A stretch of DNA of 64,000 nucleotides from Phaseolus vulgaris. Taxonomy: Eukaryota > Streptophyta > Magnoliopsida > Fabales > Fabaceae. Made by a program: the position numbers and the translations under genes. A model generated the notes under the pieces. The model was not told the DNA's origin, did no database searches, and worked only from the letters and a program-made list of their open reading frames with translations. The stretch covers positions 50,132,172 through 50,196,171 of the forward strand of contig NC_023759.2 of the NCBI RefSeq assembly GCF_000499845.2, read 5' to 3'. Shown here in pieces: positions 11,949 to 27,110 of this stretch (position 1 is its first letter; the number at the start of each line of letters is the position of its first letter).

Positions 11949-12493
11949 GACTAATTCTTCCTGCACCTCCATACTTTCTTGTGCCATCTCATACCAAATG
12001 TGAAAATACTTTTTTATCCTTTTGTGTCACCCCCATATAATCTCTCATACATAATTTCGAAGATGTTTTTAGATCCGGAAGTGTTCTTTAGATTTATGAA
12101 ATCTGAAAGTCTTTTTTGGATCTTAGAAAAGCCTATGGATTATGTAATCCATAAGGTAATCACATATTTAAAAAAAGACTTCCAAATTACATAATCCGGA
12201 GTTAATCTCAATTCAGAAAAGACTTATAAATTATGTAATCCAGAAACTAATTAAGCATCTGAAAAAAAAAAGACTTATAAATTACATAATTCAGAAACTA
12301 ATTTCATGTATAGAAAAGACTTATGGACTATGTAATCCAAAAACTAATTACAAAAGATTTTCGGATTACATAATCCAAAAACTAATAACAAAACACTTCT
12401 GAATTACATAATTCAAAATATTAAAGAATGATATTTTTGTAATATAAAAATTTATGGGGTGTCACAAGAAAGTATGGAGGTGCAGGAAGCAGT
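11949..12493. mobile_element. Mutator-like MITE with 10-bp target duplication
   Basis: 545-bp non-coding element. An exact 27-bp terminal inverted repeat pairs 11957-11983 (begins CTTCCTGCACCTCCATAC) with 12463-12489. The element is flanked by CAACTTAAAT at 11939-11948 and 12494-12503, a 10-bp direct repeat fitting the 8-11-bp duplications of the Mutator superfamily. The interior (about 12060-12420) is an array of diverged units of roughly 45-60 bp, each with AAAAGACTT and a GGATTATGTAATCC-like palindrome. No transposase is encoded. Confidence 0.85.
12070..12420. repeat. Subrepeat array with GGATTATGTAATCC palindromes inside MULE-MITE
   Basis: Several diverged units containing AAAAGACTTATGGATTATG, TAATCCAGAAACTAATTA or close variants. 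Each unit carries a 14-bp near-palindrome, so the single strand could form many small hairpins. The same unit type occurs in the related element at 31982-32530. Confidence 0.8.
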
Positions 12494-14319
12494 CAACTTA
12501 AATTTACCTATTTTTTTCTGCACTCCCATTTTAACCCTTCTTAAAAGGTGAGATTATCCGTGAAATCTTCCAAACAAGTTTTCTGAAATTCCCAGAACTG
12601 CCATGGAGAACGGAGGTGTAGTGTGATGTCGGCGGCAATGGGGGCGTGGTACAGCAAAGGAGGATGTTTTAGTCTTTTCAACGTATGAGATGCAGTTAGT
12701 AATGTGGGGTTGCAGAAAGCAAAACCCATTTTCCTTTCTCTCGTGCGGACCACCTCTCATTCATTTTATAATGGACCTTTTCAAATATGAAAAACACATT
12801 CTGAAGAATTCATTTCAAAACTAATAACAGAATTTCACTTAAGTGGATCAAGTTTATCCCTTTTCTTCTTCACATTAATCTCTGCTTATTGCATTTAATC
12901 AAATTAACCATTTTTTTTTAGTTTTTGGGTCTGTGTTTATTGTTTTTCTTATTTCAACAATCAAATATTTTACAAAACAACTGTTTTTTGCAAAAAATAA
13001 TTTATTCTTTATTAAAACAATATTATTTTTATTCCCCACTTATGATTTTATTTCTCTCACACGAAACTCTTATATACACTTTATTTCTTACTTATTTCCG
13101 TTCATTTTGTTTCTCTCTTTTCTGTTTTTTATTTATTTTATTTTTGAACAATTTTTCTTTTTTATCGATCATCCTGTTGAAAGAGCAAAATTAAGAAAAT
13201 TGTCCACAACATATTGATAATTATTTATGACTACCACAACTGGGACTTTTTTCTGGTTGAAATGTTGATTGAAGGTGCTTCTCAGAAACTTCGACGCCTT
13301 GCTGGTTATGTTTCTCTCTTGTTTCTCTCAAATGTTCTTTCCGGAAGAAAACTGTGAAAGAAGAAGGAACAGTTTTCAAATAAGGAAGTTTTGGGGTGGT
13401 GGAAGCAAAAGTATTTATTTATCACCCAACCCTCTGTGCTCTTGACTTCGATGCCAGTGACAGCTACCAACCAGTGATGGATGTTGACACAAGGAAAAGA
13501 GCCTAAATAATTATTTTTGTTGTTTGTACCTCGTGGCTCACTTTCACTACACAGTTCACTTTGACCTTGTTTCTTCTCAATATCTCTGAAAACCATAGTT
13601 CAGTTCCAATGGATCCACTGATATAAACTTTAAACAAAGGGAAAGGGATAAAAAAACACATGATTCCTCAGATTGGTCAGAATTCAAGGATTGTCCTCCA
13701 ACAATTTGCTAAAAGGGTAATATTGCCATGAAATGTACAAGGTCCAAATAGTCAATTATCACCACACACATGTTGTATACTTAGGCATATAGGAAAATCC
13801 AAGCACCAAAATTTGTGACAGAAATATTCCAGCCCCTTATGAATGGGAAACAGTGACGGTGGAGGTGGCATGGCGCATACTTTGATTTTAATGAAGGAGG
13901 GGTTTGGGCCATTCAGAGTCAAGTGAGAATATGCTTTGAAGTAGATGAGTATGGTGAAAGTGTGGTTGCATGTGGATTCATATTTTAGAACCATTTTGAC
14001 AACACACAATACACAGTAATTTGTAAACTCTGAATTTTTTTTTCTTATAAGAAAATGCTTTAAGGTTATTATTATATTGGGGATTGCCTCTGAAAAATAA
14101 TAAAAATGAAGAAGGGTAGTAGGAGAATAAACACAAATTTGGGATAACGGACAGAAATTTATACATCCATTCATGTACCTAGGAAAGAAGAGAACATGCC
14201 CCGCTCTAAAGCATTCGAAAGCAGATGCAATCAACTACACTTGCGAAAACATAACCAAACATATTAACAGAAAACATTCAAGCTGGCTACCCCAATAAGT
14301 GATGCTTCTATCCCACGCT

Positions 14320-16917
<2,598 letters not shown>

Positions 16918-17053
16918 TTTTGTTTGTTCAGAGATTAAGAATGAAAATTGAAGAAGAATGAAGCAAAGGGGTGGGCGCTAATGCGGTGCAGTGGAAAGGT
17001 AGAAAGATTTGTGAAAGATTAGAGGGTGGCCATGAATATAACGGAAGTGCTTC

Positions 17054-17063
17054 CTATATATAG
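17054..17063 (-). promoter_or_regulatory. TATA box of MIPS
   Basis: CTATATATAG, read on the minus strand, lies about 140 bp before the MIPS start codon, at a suitable distance for a short 5' leader. Confidence 0.7.
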
Positions 17064-17084
17064 AGAAAACATGATCTTCTCTCT

Positions 17085-17092
17085 ACACGTGT
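17085..17092 (-). promoter_or_regulatory. G-box/ABRE-like palindrome upstream of MIPS TATA box
   Basis: ACACGTGT (CACGTG core at 17086-17091) lies about 22 bp upstream of the MIPS TATA box. This core binds bZIP and bHLH factors in plants and serves in abscisic-acid and light responses. Function here is inferred from position only. Confidence 0.5.
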
Positions 17093-17775
17093 GACACACT
17101 TCTCTACTTCATTTACAATCTCATTTTTCCTTTCACTTCCTTTTGGTTTCTTTTATTATAATTCTACTAATATACATTTTAATATCTAATTTCAATCACT
17201 TCAATTCTAATTATATTATCCAGAAATAGTTGTAAAGTTCTGTATCTGGCTACAAGGTGTCCGTTTTCTCTTGATACGCGGTGATACACGCTCAAATTAG
17301 TAACTCACTTCGCTGGATTCATGGATTAGTCCATTATTTTTATAACTTTTCTATTTTGTATTTATTTACTTAATTCGTTGTAGTAATTAATTTTAATTTT
17401 TAAATAACAAAAATGTAATAAAATGTTAAAATTCAATCCAACTCTAATATCCTAATAAAAGAAAGTGTTATACCTAATAAATTGTCAGAATTGTCCATTT
17501 CGCGGCCACTTTTTTAATTTTATTTTTTAAAATATTTTATTTTAAATTTATTTATTTGATACTTTTTAGATAATTTTAGACAATAATGTAAATAAAAATA
17601 ATTAAATTGAATTAAATTTTAATATTTTTATAAAAGAAGGTCTAATATTTTAACAAATCCTCATATGTCATTTTTTATTTTAGATTTTTTATTAATTATA
17701 AATATTGATATTATTTTTTTACAATAAAAATATTAAAAAATAATAAAATTGAATTAAACTTTAATATTTTAATAA

Positions 17776-17798
17776 ATATATATATATATATATATATA
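17776..17798. repeat. (TA)n microsatellite
   Basis: Alternating TA run in intergenic DNA. Similar runs occur at about 48657-48675, 49428-49450 and 60770-60784. Confidence 0.9.
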
Positions 17799-20621
17799 AA
17801 AGAAATTGAGGGTGGATTGAAAGCTGGCCTCCACTTTTTTTCTTTTTTTTTAATTTTTTAATTTTAAATTTATTTATTTGATTATAGTTATTGGTATTTT
17901 TTATAAATAATAAAGATATAAAAAAATATATTAAATCAAACACTAATATTTTAATTAAAAAAATTAATACCTAATAAAATAAAAACAATACTTTAACAAA
18001 TGAAAATATTTATAAAAAAGTGAATATAAATAAATTTATATAAAATACTAAACGCCGCTAATTATAATTCTATAAACATAAAATTCAAAAGTCTCAAAAT
18101 TAAAAAAAAAATATATAATGGCAGTCAGATATTTATTATTATGAACAATCAAAATGGAAACTATGCTTTTTTATTAAAATAATCTATTTATGTTAAAAAT
18201 TAATAATTATTCAAAAATTAGTTAAATAAGGAAGGTGGGATGTTGAAGGAAGTGAAGTAGGTGGTTTGGGTTTAGAGAGAGAAAGGAAGAGAGTAGAACA
18301 TTGGCTGGGACCACACCACATAGTAGCTTTGTGTTCCTCAAACAAGATTCTGGACAAATTCGGACACTTCTGGAATCTTAACTACTTTACTTTCACGCTC
18401 CAACCAAGTCGCGTCTTTACACGCTCCAAACTTTATGGCTACCTTACATGACACACTTATTCAAACGCAACCTAAGACCTCTATGATTATAACGCTCTAT
18501 TTAGCGGAAACACTTAATATTTCATTTTAATATATATTTATTTATTTATTGTATTTGTATTTTAGTTTATAAATAGTTTTATCTTGACTCTTCTAAGTGT
18601 TTCTCAGAATCAAACAACTTTTTTTTTTGGTTGATTTGGTAAAATTAACCTTGTTGATGACAAAACCTAACGAGATCAAACTTGTAAAATTTAGAATACC
18701 AAACTTAAAAAAACAATATCATTTTAATAGAATTTTCTGTGTATGTAGAGTTTCAGTAGAGAAAAAATTAGTGCTTAAGTTTGTCATTTATAACATTTTG
18801 GTCTTAACAATTAAAAAAATAAGGTTTCACATATGTAAAAACATGTCTAGTGAATTATCAAAAATTTAACTACTTATAAAATAAATTTTACAATATTTTT
18901 GTTTTGAAACAAAAATTATATGAAATTTTAAGAATATCCTGTAGCAAACCCGTAAAAAATAAATTAAACTGGTGAAATGAGTTTTGCACTGAAATAATGT
19001 TACTAACAGAATGAAAGGTCCCTACTAAAATCCAGCCAATAAAAAAGGTAAATAAACTCTCACTCTCTTATTTGTAACAATAACTATTATTTTAACCTGT
19101 GCAACTCATGGATGCTGTTACTTATTTATTGAGTTTAGAAATAAATTAATTGTAAAATTAGACATTTTAAGTATTGGCTACAAAATATTAATTATAAATA
19201 AAGACAATTAATTATATTGAACTTTAATTAATTTATAGGAGGTGAGAATATGTTTCTAATTTAATTTCCATGTATGAATTACAAAGAACTAAAAATAGAA
19301 TGCATATAAATATATAAATACAAAGTGTGAATATTAGAAAATAAACATCAATAATCTTGTGAATAAATAAACTAAGCATACTAATAATAAAGTGCGAAAC
19401 ATAAATTGTTGAAGTTTCAATAAAGTGAAACAAATAAATTTAGCAGAGTTGGTAAAAAAGAAATACTTATATAAAAAAAAAACATTTCTCATGGAAAGAC
19501 AATAACTTTTGTTATTGAGTTTGTTGACTTGTGCTTCAACAAAGACAATCTTATTGTCTTCTTTAATAGTGTTTAACATACAAACATCCTTTTATTCTTG
19601 TCCAATTTTTTTTAATTTATTTATCCTTTCTTATCAATTAAAATTTTAAATAATTTTATTTATTTCAAATATTTTATTTAAGTAAGACATTAAATTTTTA
19701 GAATTTATATTTTTTAAAATCTGATAATTTTGGTGTCAAATTGCATCTAATCCGATTAAAAAACAGTTTTGATCTCTGTGACATAAAAAAAGGTTACGGA
19801 CACGTGACCGTACTTGGACGTAGATTAATAAAGAAAAGTAAATGATGCTTTAATAACCTTGAGTTATATATAATTTTTAATATAATAATTTTAGATATAA
19901 ATATATATAATAAAAGATAGCTTTATAATTAAATAATATAAAAAAATATTAAAATTGAAGAATTATAATATGATTGTATAAAATATTTGAATTATAAATA
20001 TATCATTATCCTAAAAAGAATAGGTTAAGCTTAGGTGTGTAAGGCGTGGGACCCAAAAGTCTGAGACCCATGTGACTTATCTAATCACGAGACCTCCTTG
20101 TGATGTCACCACATAATGCTTTTGTGGTTTCTGTCTCACCAAAAATCACACTCCTTATATAAATTAATATCATTTAAAAAACTTTAACTTAACTTTATAA
20201 ATAATATTTACGTCCAATTGTATATTTTAATTTAATTTTTCAACATAAAGAACCCTTTAGTTTATTTATATAGAAGTCAAATTAAAATTGCCATTTGCGT
20301 CATGAGAAATGCAAATCATGCACGTTACTCTTCAACAAGCTTTTCCCTTTACTTCCACCTTTTTCAATTTGATATATGTACTTTCACTCTTTAATGCAAT
20401 TTTTTAAAAACTGAGTTCTGTTACATTTGCATTCAAATTATTTTATTTACACCTGCTCTGTAGAATTTAAACGTGTGTGTCTCTCTCGTAATAAACAATA
20501 CTTAACATTTGATTGAACACAGCACGTGGATATAATTATATGTAAAATCAATCATAATACTATAAGAAAATTATTATATAAAAACTAATCTTAAAAAAAA
20601 AAATTAATTGTTATATTAAAT

Positions 20622-20735
20622 GGGTGATCCGATAACGGCCTGATAGCGAGTAACCTGATAAGACCAACAAACACTCACTAGGATAGACTCGAAATGACTC
20701 TGATACCATATTACAAAGTGATCTCCAACAATATT
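20622..20735 (-). mobile_element. TRIM remnant, minus strand (internal part and PBS)
   Basis: GATCCGATAACGGCCTGATAGCG, CACTAGGATAGACTCGAAATG and CTCTGATACCATATTAC match the internal region and the reverse complement of the TGGTATCAGAG primer-binding site seen in the better copy at 62041-62325. LTRs are mostly gone; ATCTCCAACA near 20721 may be an LTR trace. Confidence 0.6.
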
Positions 20736-20992
20736 TAATTAACTACCAAGATTTTAACTATCAATTATTTAAATTCTAAATTTGCTAGGAAAAACTTTGA
20801 TGGTTATATCTATACATTTTTTAAAATAACTTTCCACTACCTATATTTTTATACACTTAATTTAGACTCAGTTTTTTTAATTACTTTCTACTTTTCTCTA
20901 GTTAAAAATAGAGTATCACTTCAATAATATGCATAATAATAAGGATTTACATTCAAGATACTCCAACTATCTCATATAAGAAGAATTATACA

Positions 20993-21240
20993 CACTACAA
21001 CAAGAAAACCATTACATAAAAACTAATTTTATATAAAAACATTTCATCATATATCATTACAAGAAAATCATTACATAAAAACTAATTTTAAAGATAAAAA
21101 TTAGTTAGTTGTTATAATGACTAAATTAGAAACCATTTTAGAGACTAAAAAAAATATTGAATTTTAAATTAATTTATATTATTCATAAATAGTTTTTAAA
21201 TTGGTATCTAATTATCTACCAAAATTTTAACAACTAATTT
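20993..21240. mobile_element. CACTA-type MITE, left part, with duplicated end
   Basis: Two nested left ends (CACTACAACAAGAAAACCATTAC at 20993 and CATTACAAGAAAATCATTAC near 21055) lead into the common left arm of the family. The sequence stops matching after about 21240, so the right arm is missing or decayed. Confidence 0.65.
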
Positions 21241-21669
21241 TAAGGGCAAATGAAATTAACATGCCAACTCAACCAATTAAGTTGCAATTTGAACATAGAG
21301 ATTGAATGATTTTAATTGGATATAAAAGCATTTCAATGTGAGTTTTATAGAGTATCTTATTTAATGGAGATATAATCTTGGAATAATATTGTCTAGCTGG
21401 AACCTTGCTTATACAACCACTTTTAAAACTTTATTGACAAAATAAAGAATCAGATGACTAAAAAGAAGATTCAGAACAAAGTTAGAGAAAACTAACCAAA
21501 CATATATCAAAATATAGACTCAACAAAAAAAGACATAAAAAGTAAAGCGTTACACCTTTTAAACGAATTCGAAGGTAACAGACTAAGCTTTCAATATAAA
21601 ATTTTAATTGAACTATTCTCTTGTTGAACGTGAGAAATAAAATGTTGCAGAAGACAATAATACCTATTA

Positions 21670-22255
21670 GCTAGGGACCTTCCACTTTGTTCACAGGAGG
21701 GTAATAGAGAATAAGGTTGCTACTAGGGTAAATCTGGAAAGACGCGGGTGGTGATTGAGATCCCTTATGTTGTCTGTGTGGGATGGTGTCTTTGTTTTAA
21801 GTGACTAGGCGTGTCCTTCGTTATTCATAAGGATCCTTTGGCAAACTTTCTACAGTTTAGGTTAAGTCAAGCTTCAGATTCGGTTAATGACGTTTGGGTG
21901 CAATTTGGGTTGGAGTTGTGAGTGGTATTTGGAATCATAGGAACTGCGTGTCTTTCGATAGGGGGTGGTAGATGCGCTCGAAGTATTCGCCTTAGTACAG
22001 GTAAAGGTTTGGTCGTGGATTTACGCAAAGTCTCATTGTGCTTCCTTCTGGTACTCTAGTTGGGTTTTGAACCAGTGGATTGTATGAGGATGGTAATTTA
22101 ATATTTTTTTATGGTTAGTTTAGTTGTTCCTTAGATAACCAGGTAGGCGTTTCATGGTAGAAGTATGGTAAGGTATTTTGTTCTTTATTATAAGGGTTGA
22201 ACCACCCCTGAAATGGTTCTCATTTATTTATTTTTTATTGCCAATAAAAAGAAAA
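21670..22255 (+). pseudogene. LINE (non-LTR retrotransposon) 3' remnant
   Basis: A decayed C-terminal piece of a plant LINE ORF2. Translation from 21918 gives a GIWNHRNCVSFDRG-like peptide, which is typical just before the end of plant LINE polyproteins. A stop or frame change follows, then from 21971 DALEVFALVQVKVWSW continues and ends at the stop at 22085. The following 3' untranslated part runs to AATAAAAAG near 22245. The 5' side is truncated, as is usual for LINE insertions. Base composition (more G) differs from the surroundings. No intact enzyme remains. Confidence 0.7.
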
Positions 22256-22558
22256 CAATTTTTGCAAAGATACTCATTTAGAATTGATTAGAATGCGTTT
22301 ACTTAGTAAGAATAAAGGGGAAGTTTGTATGATGAGCACCACAAATTTAGTTTGCTAATGCATGGCATTGATGCTTTGTTCTTCTTTTTTCCATTTTTTA
22401 AGCAGACAAAGTTGGTGGTTTGTGGACCGTAGAAGACAAACAAAAATGTGGAAATGATTCCAAGTAAACAAATGAATGCGTTTTCTAGGCACAAATACAA
22501 GCCACCAGTTATCTTCTTTTTATTTATTTATCATCTTTAAGCATCCTTCAACCTTACT

Positions 22559-22960
22559 CATTACAAAAAAATAAATAAAAAATAAAAAATAATTTTAAAA
22601 ATTAAAATAATTAATTATTATATTAATTAAATTAGAGATAATTTTATAAATTAAAAAATTATTAAAAATAGTTTCTATTATTAATAAAAATAATAAAATA
22701 ATTTTTAAATTAATATTTAAATTAGTTATCAAACTTTTTTAGATATTAATATTTTAGATTATAAATTAGTCTCTACGTATTTAATCTAAAATATGAGTAG
22801 TTAAAACTTTGATAGCTAATTTAGATACAAATTTAAAAATTATTTCTAATATTTTATTAATAATATAAATCACATTAAATATAAGTAATTTTTTAATTTT
22901 ATCTAATTTAGTAATATTTTTTTTATAAATTTAATTATTATTTAATATATTTGTTGAGTG
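22559..22960. mobile_element. CACTA-type MITE, diverged copy
   Basis: Left end CATTACAAAAAAATAAATAAAAA and right end near TTGTTGAGTG. Between them are family phrases such as ATTAAATTAGAGA and TAGCTAATTTAGATAC in inverted arrangement. It is strongly AT-decayed and has no clean target duplication. Confidence 0.55.
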
Positions 22961-23424
22961 ATAACACAACTTTCCCCAACATTTCTTCTCACTCATATAC
23001 TATATTTTATGTATTGAGGTGATTTTCAGTTATTTTTAGAAGTAACGTTTTTGTGCTTTTTTTATTTTTGTATTAATTGAACTGTTAAATTAAGAGTTTT
23101 TATTAGTAGGTCAAGTCTATAAGTTTTTTTTTTTAATTTACTAATATATTTAATTTATCATTAATATATTTTTAAAGTTTATATAAAAGTCAACTATAAA
23201 ATTCCATAACTAAATAGTTTATTATTACAATTTCATATATAAATATATGCCTTAAAATAATAACTTCAATTTTTAAAAAATTTAATCTCTACTTATATAA
23301 ATATCTTATTATATCTGATGTTGATTTTAAAATTTAGAAAATAAAATTTTCTTTCATCAATAACATTTTTAAATAAATATTAATTGAACATGTAACTATT
23401 CATAAACAGGGAGACTCCAAGTTA

Positions 23425-23800
23425 TACTACAAGAAAATCATTAAATAAAAACTAATTTTAGAAACAAAAATTAGTTAGTTATTATAATGATTAAATTAGA
23501 GACCATTTTAGATACTAAAAAAATTATTAGTTTCTAAATTATTTTATTGATAAATAGTTTTTAAATTGATATTTAATTAACTACCAAAGTTTTTGCTACC
23601 AAATTTAGAATATAAATAATTGGTAGTTAAAACCTTGGTAGCTAATTAGATATCAATTTAGAAATTATTTATCAATAATAGAAACTAATTTAAAAACTAA
23701 TAATTTTTGTAGTATCTAAAATAGTCTATAATTTATTCAATATACCAACTAATTATTTTTTGTTTTATAAATTAATTTTTATTTAATTTTTTTTTTAGTG
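23425..23800. mobile_element. CACTA-type MITE
   Basis: Starts TACTACAAGAAAATCATT (first base changed from C) and ends TTTTTAGTG. Both arms of the family fold-back are present. Flanking triplets TTA and TTG do not match exactly. First of four elements in a tight cluster. Confidence 0.75.
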
Positions 23801-23904
23801 TTGGGAACAAGGTTCAAATCCTTTTAAGGACGTTAACAAACTCAAAATAGATACCAATTCAGATAGTAATTAAAATAAAAAGACTCATCCCCCCGTATAA
23901 CATA

Positions 23905-24296
23905 CACTACAAGAAATCATGAAATAAAAACTAATTTCTAGAAACCAAAATAATTAGTTGCAATAATAACTAAATTAGAGACCATTTTAGAAACTAAAAA
24001 GAAATTTGGTTTCTAAATTAGTTTCTATTATTGTTAAATAGTTTCTAAATTGGTATCTAATTAGCAATCAAGGTTTTAGAGACTAAATTTAGAAACTAAA
24101 TAATTGGTATCTAAAACCTTAGTTGCTAATTAGATACCAATTTAGAAACTATTTAACAATAATAGAAAATAATAGAAATTAATTTAGAAACCAATTTTTT
24201 TGTTAGTTTCTAGAATGGTCTCTATTTTAGTTCCTATTGTAACTAATTATTTTGATCTCTAAAAATTGGTTTCTATTTCATGATTTTCTTGTAGTG
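23905..24296. mobile_element. CACTA-type MITE with exact 3-bp target duplication
   Basis: 392 bp from CACTACAAGAAATCATG to TTTTCTTGTAGTG, with ATA on both sides. It is the best-preserved copy: the arms form a nearly full-length inverted repeat built of GAAACTAATTTAGAAACCAA-type phrases. No coding sequence. Confidence 0.92.
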
Positions 24297-24476
24297 ATAG
24301 TTGTGCATTGAAATAACGAAAATTTCTTTGAAGTTTCAGAACTAAATTTGATTTAGCTATGTAAGATGTGAGTGTTACAGTGAGTTACAAATGAAGCACC
24401 ATGTATAAAACATGCTTAAATTAATTAGTTAATTTAGATCACAACTACCAATCATATCAATAATTATGTGATTTAC

Positions 24477-24827
24477 CACTACAAGAAAAATCATCAAATA
24501 GAAATAAATATTAAAATATTAAAATAATTAGTTAAAATAATAACTAATTAGAGATCATTTTAAAAATTAAAAAAAAAATTAATTTCTATTATTGTGAAAT
24601 AGTTTCTAAATTAGTAGGTAGGTTTTAACTACCAATTATTTAGATTTTAAATTTGGTAGCAAAAAACTTAGTTGCTAATTAGATACCAAAACCATTTAAC
24701 AATAATAGAAACTAATTTAGAAACCAAATATTTATTTAATCTCTAAAATGTTTCAAATTTAGTCACTATAACAACTAATTAATTTAAGTAATAAAATTGA
24801 TTTTCATTTTATAATTTTCTTTACAGA
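24477..24827. mobile_element. CACTA-type MITE, decayed right end
   Basis: Left end CACTACAAGAAAAATCATC; right end degenerate (TTTTCTTTACAG). Internal arms match the family, with small deletions. Confidence 0.7.
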
Positions 24828-24858
24828 GTATATTACGTAATGAGGCCTTCACTGCATG

Positions 24859-25251
24859 CACTACAAGAAAATCATCAAATAGAAATCAATTTGTAGAAAC
24901 CAAAATAATTAGTTACAATAGTAACTAAATTAGAGATCATTTTAAAAATTAAAAAGAAATTTGGTTTCTAAATTAGTTTTTATTATTTTCTATTATTTTT
25001 AAATAGTGTCTAAATTGGTATCTAACTAGCAACCAAGGTTTTTGCTACCAAATTTAGAAATTAAATAATTGGTAGTTAAAATCTTAATTGTTAATTAGAT
25101 ACCAATTTAGAAACTATTTAACAATAATAAAAACTAATTTAGAAACCATTTTTTTTTTTAGTTTTTAAAATGATCTCTATTTTAGTTCCTATTGTAACTA
25201 ATTATTTTAGTATCTAAAATTTGGTTTCTATTTCATGATTTTCTTGTAATG
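24859..25251. mobile_element. CACTA-type MITE with exact 3-bp target duplication
   Basis: 393 bp from CACTACAAGAAAATCATC to TTTTCTTGTAATG, flanked by ATG on both sides. It has full fold-back arms and one changed base in the right terminal repeat. Confidence 0.9.
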
Positions 25252-25259
25252 ATGCTATC

Positions 25260-27110
25260 ATAGCCTAAATTCGCAACATTTATTTAGATGCTTTCAGTTC
25301 TTCAATTTTCTCACCAGGAAGTGATGCTAATAATGAAAAAAGCTTACCCATAAAGGTAGATGGTGGTGAAGACAAACAAATTTTAACATTTTAGTACAAA
25401 TTGTGAATCGAAATGTTTTTAAACATGACAATAAACAAGGAAACAAATTGTTTAAAGTGAGGGAAAAAGACTGAATCAATAATTCTAAAGTTAGTTAACC
25501 TATACAATAATTCTAAAAACTGAATCAATAAATGATCTCTTGTAAGGACTAATGCATGTGACTACATTACTACTTACTTCAAAATAAAAATATACAATTA
25601 GCAAAACAGCAGTATGAGATTGTCACAAGATGTTGAGTCAATGTTTCATCATAAGCGAGAACACCAAAATTAACACAAGGATGAATCAGACCAGACTAAT
25701 CACTCGAATCATTTCATTGGAATATTTTAAAAAACATGCATTTTAGAAAGAAAATTTAAAACATTGAGACCAAATCACATGGTGTAAACTAAGTGGGACA
25801 TCACAATAAGTTGATTTTCCTATAAATTCACATAATTGTCATTGAATACTAGTTATTTATTACATTTGAAATTAATTTGATTGAGATAATATTGTTAAGG
25901 TCAATCATCATTATGAGATATTGTTTGTTTTTCAACTTCAAATTCGTTGATATAATATCATATCTAACTTATCTTTATTCGACTCTTAAACTAAGTGAGA
26001 TTATTTAGTGTACCAGAAAATTCTTCTAAGAAGGATTCTAAGGGGAACTAAAATTTACTTTTTGAATCACTTTTTTATTCTCCCTACAAGAGTTTATTTT
26101 TTTAATCTTTTATTCATTTCATTAATGGTGCAAATGTTTCGACTTCAAATCCGTTAAGATAATATTATTATGATTAATTATTATATTCAAGATATTTTCC
26201 GCTTTGAAGTTAGAATTTCATCATGATTTTACTCTTAACATTGATATTCCAACCTTAGATTTGTTTAAAATATTGTTGGTTTTGAAAGTCTCAAAACTCA
26301 TTAAAGAAAATGTATTTAAATTACTCATATTATTAAATGTACCACTAGGTGATATTATTAAATGTAGCCCTACATAAAGGTGAGTGAATATTGGAAAGTT
26401 TAGTTTGTTGATAAAGAAAGGGTTTTGTAATAATCCAGATCACGTAAAAAGGGTCCAGATGATGTTTCTATATGATAAGAATCGAAATGCATGTGACTCA
26501 TAATGAAGTTTTGAATTAACTCTTTCAATTATTTGACTTTTGTACTAATCCATTGTCTATAATATGCACACTGTTCAGACTACAAGTACAAATTTGTGTA
26601 TAGTGCTTGAAGCAATGCTTCATGCTTCATATTTTAAAAACTTAATTATATACTCTGATGTTATCAAATATACTCTTTGAGTGGGGTTTAAAGCTAGTAA
26701 AAAAAAAAAACCAATGTTCCATGTATAAATGCAGTCCAGAAATTATTAATTCATATTATTTATTTCCATTTTATCTGTAGTAATGTTATTTACAATATAT
26801 TTATTTTTCTTAGCTTAATAGAGTTTTTGTTACGTTGAAGGGGGGTGAGAAGATGAATTTGGATTGAATTGGTGACTCATACAAATTGGTTGTTACTCAT
26901 TGTTGGTTTATTCATAGTCTCTTATTTCGGCTGGAATATCTTTGTGGTTTTGAACTTAATCAAAGAGGTAGATACACGCAATTATTAGATACTTAAATTA
27001 GTAAATATTTTAGTAGAGTAATACAAAGTATCTACAATTTCAATCAGATGGATAAGGTTGGCTTGAGTTTAAAAAAGAAGAAGCTTAATTGACTAAACAT
27101 TTTGGGTAAA
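25260..27110. other. Intergenic, no gene seen
   Basis: AT-rich, stops in all frames. Around 26830-27060 a less AT-rich part with AAGGGGGGTGAGAAGATG and GTGGTTTTGAACTTAATC resembles leader or tail sequence of legume LTR retrotransposons, but I could not find LTR ends. Confidence 0.4.

Larger units (their letters stand above)
8820..14319. other. Intergenic between FLZ gene and MIPS 3' end
   Basis: Tail-to-tail intergenic region of about 5.5 kb. It holds a TRIM remnant (10330-10535), a 12-base G run at 10775-10786, a Mutator-like MITE (11949-12493) and a T-rich stretch (12900-13160) whose open frames are compositional. The part nearest the MIPS stop, roughly 13980-14319, should contain the MIPS 3' untranslated region. 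Pyrimidine/purine-rich segments at 10850-11280 look promoter-like but lead to no recognisable gene. Confidence 0.6.
17100..20990. other. AT-rich intergenic DNA upstream of MIPS
   Basis: No gene recognised. It includes long A/T tracts (17330-18200) and a (TA)n run at about 17776-17798. Less AT-rich islands occur at 18230-18460 (GGGACCACACC, several TCCAAAC/ACGCTCC phrases) and at 20040-20130 (GGGACCC, GTGATGTCACCAC). These islands have no convincing reading frame. Confidence 0.5.

Noticed and set aside
12070..12420. Regularly spaced short palindromic repeats that look like an array
   Set aside because: This is a plant nuclear sequence, the units are diverged, and the array sits inside a TIR-bounded MITE. 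It is not a CRISPR array.
12925..13217. Two overlapping frames of 89-94 aa rich in Phe/Leu/Ser
   Set aside because: They arise from a T-rich tract. Composition explains the lack of stops and no motif is present.
13752..14234. 160-aa open frame on the minus strand
   Set aside because: It lies directly downstream of the MIPS stop codon on the same strand, has no domain, and probably falls partly in the 3' untranslated region.
23805..23830. GGTTCAAATCC, resembling a tRNA B box
   Set aside because: No A box, cloverleaf arms or acceptor stem could be found around it.
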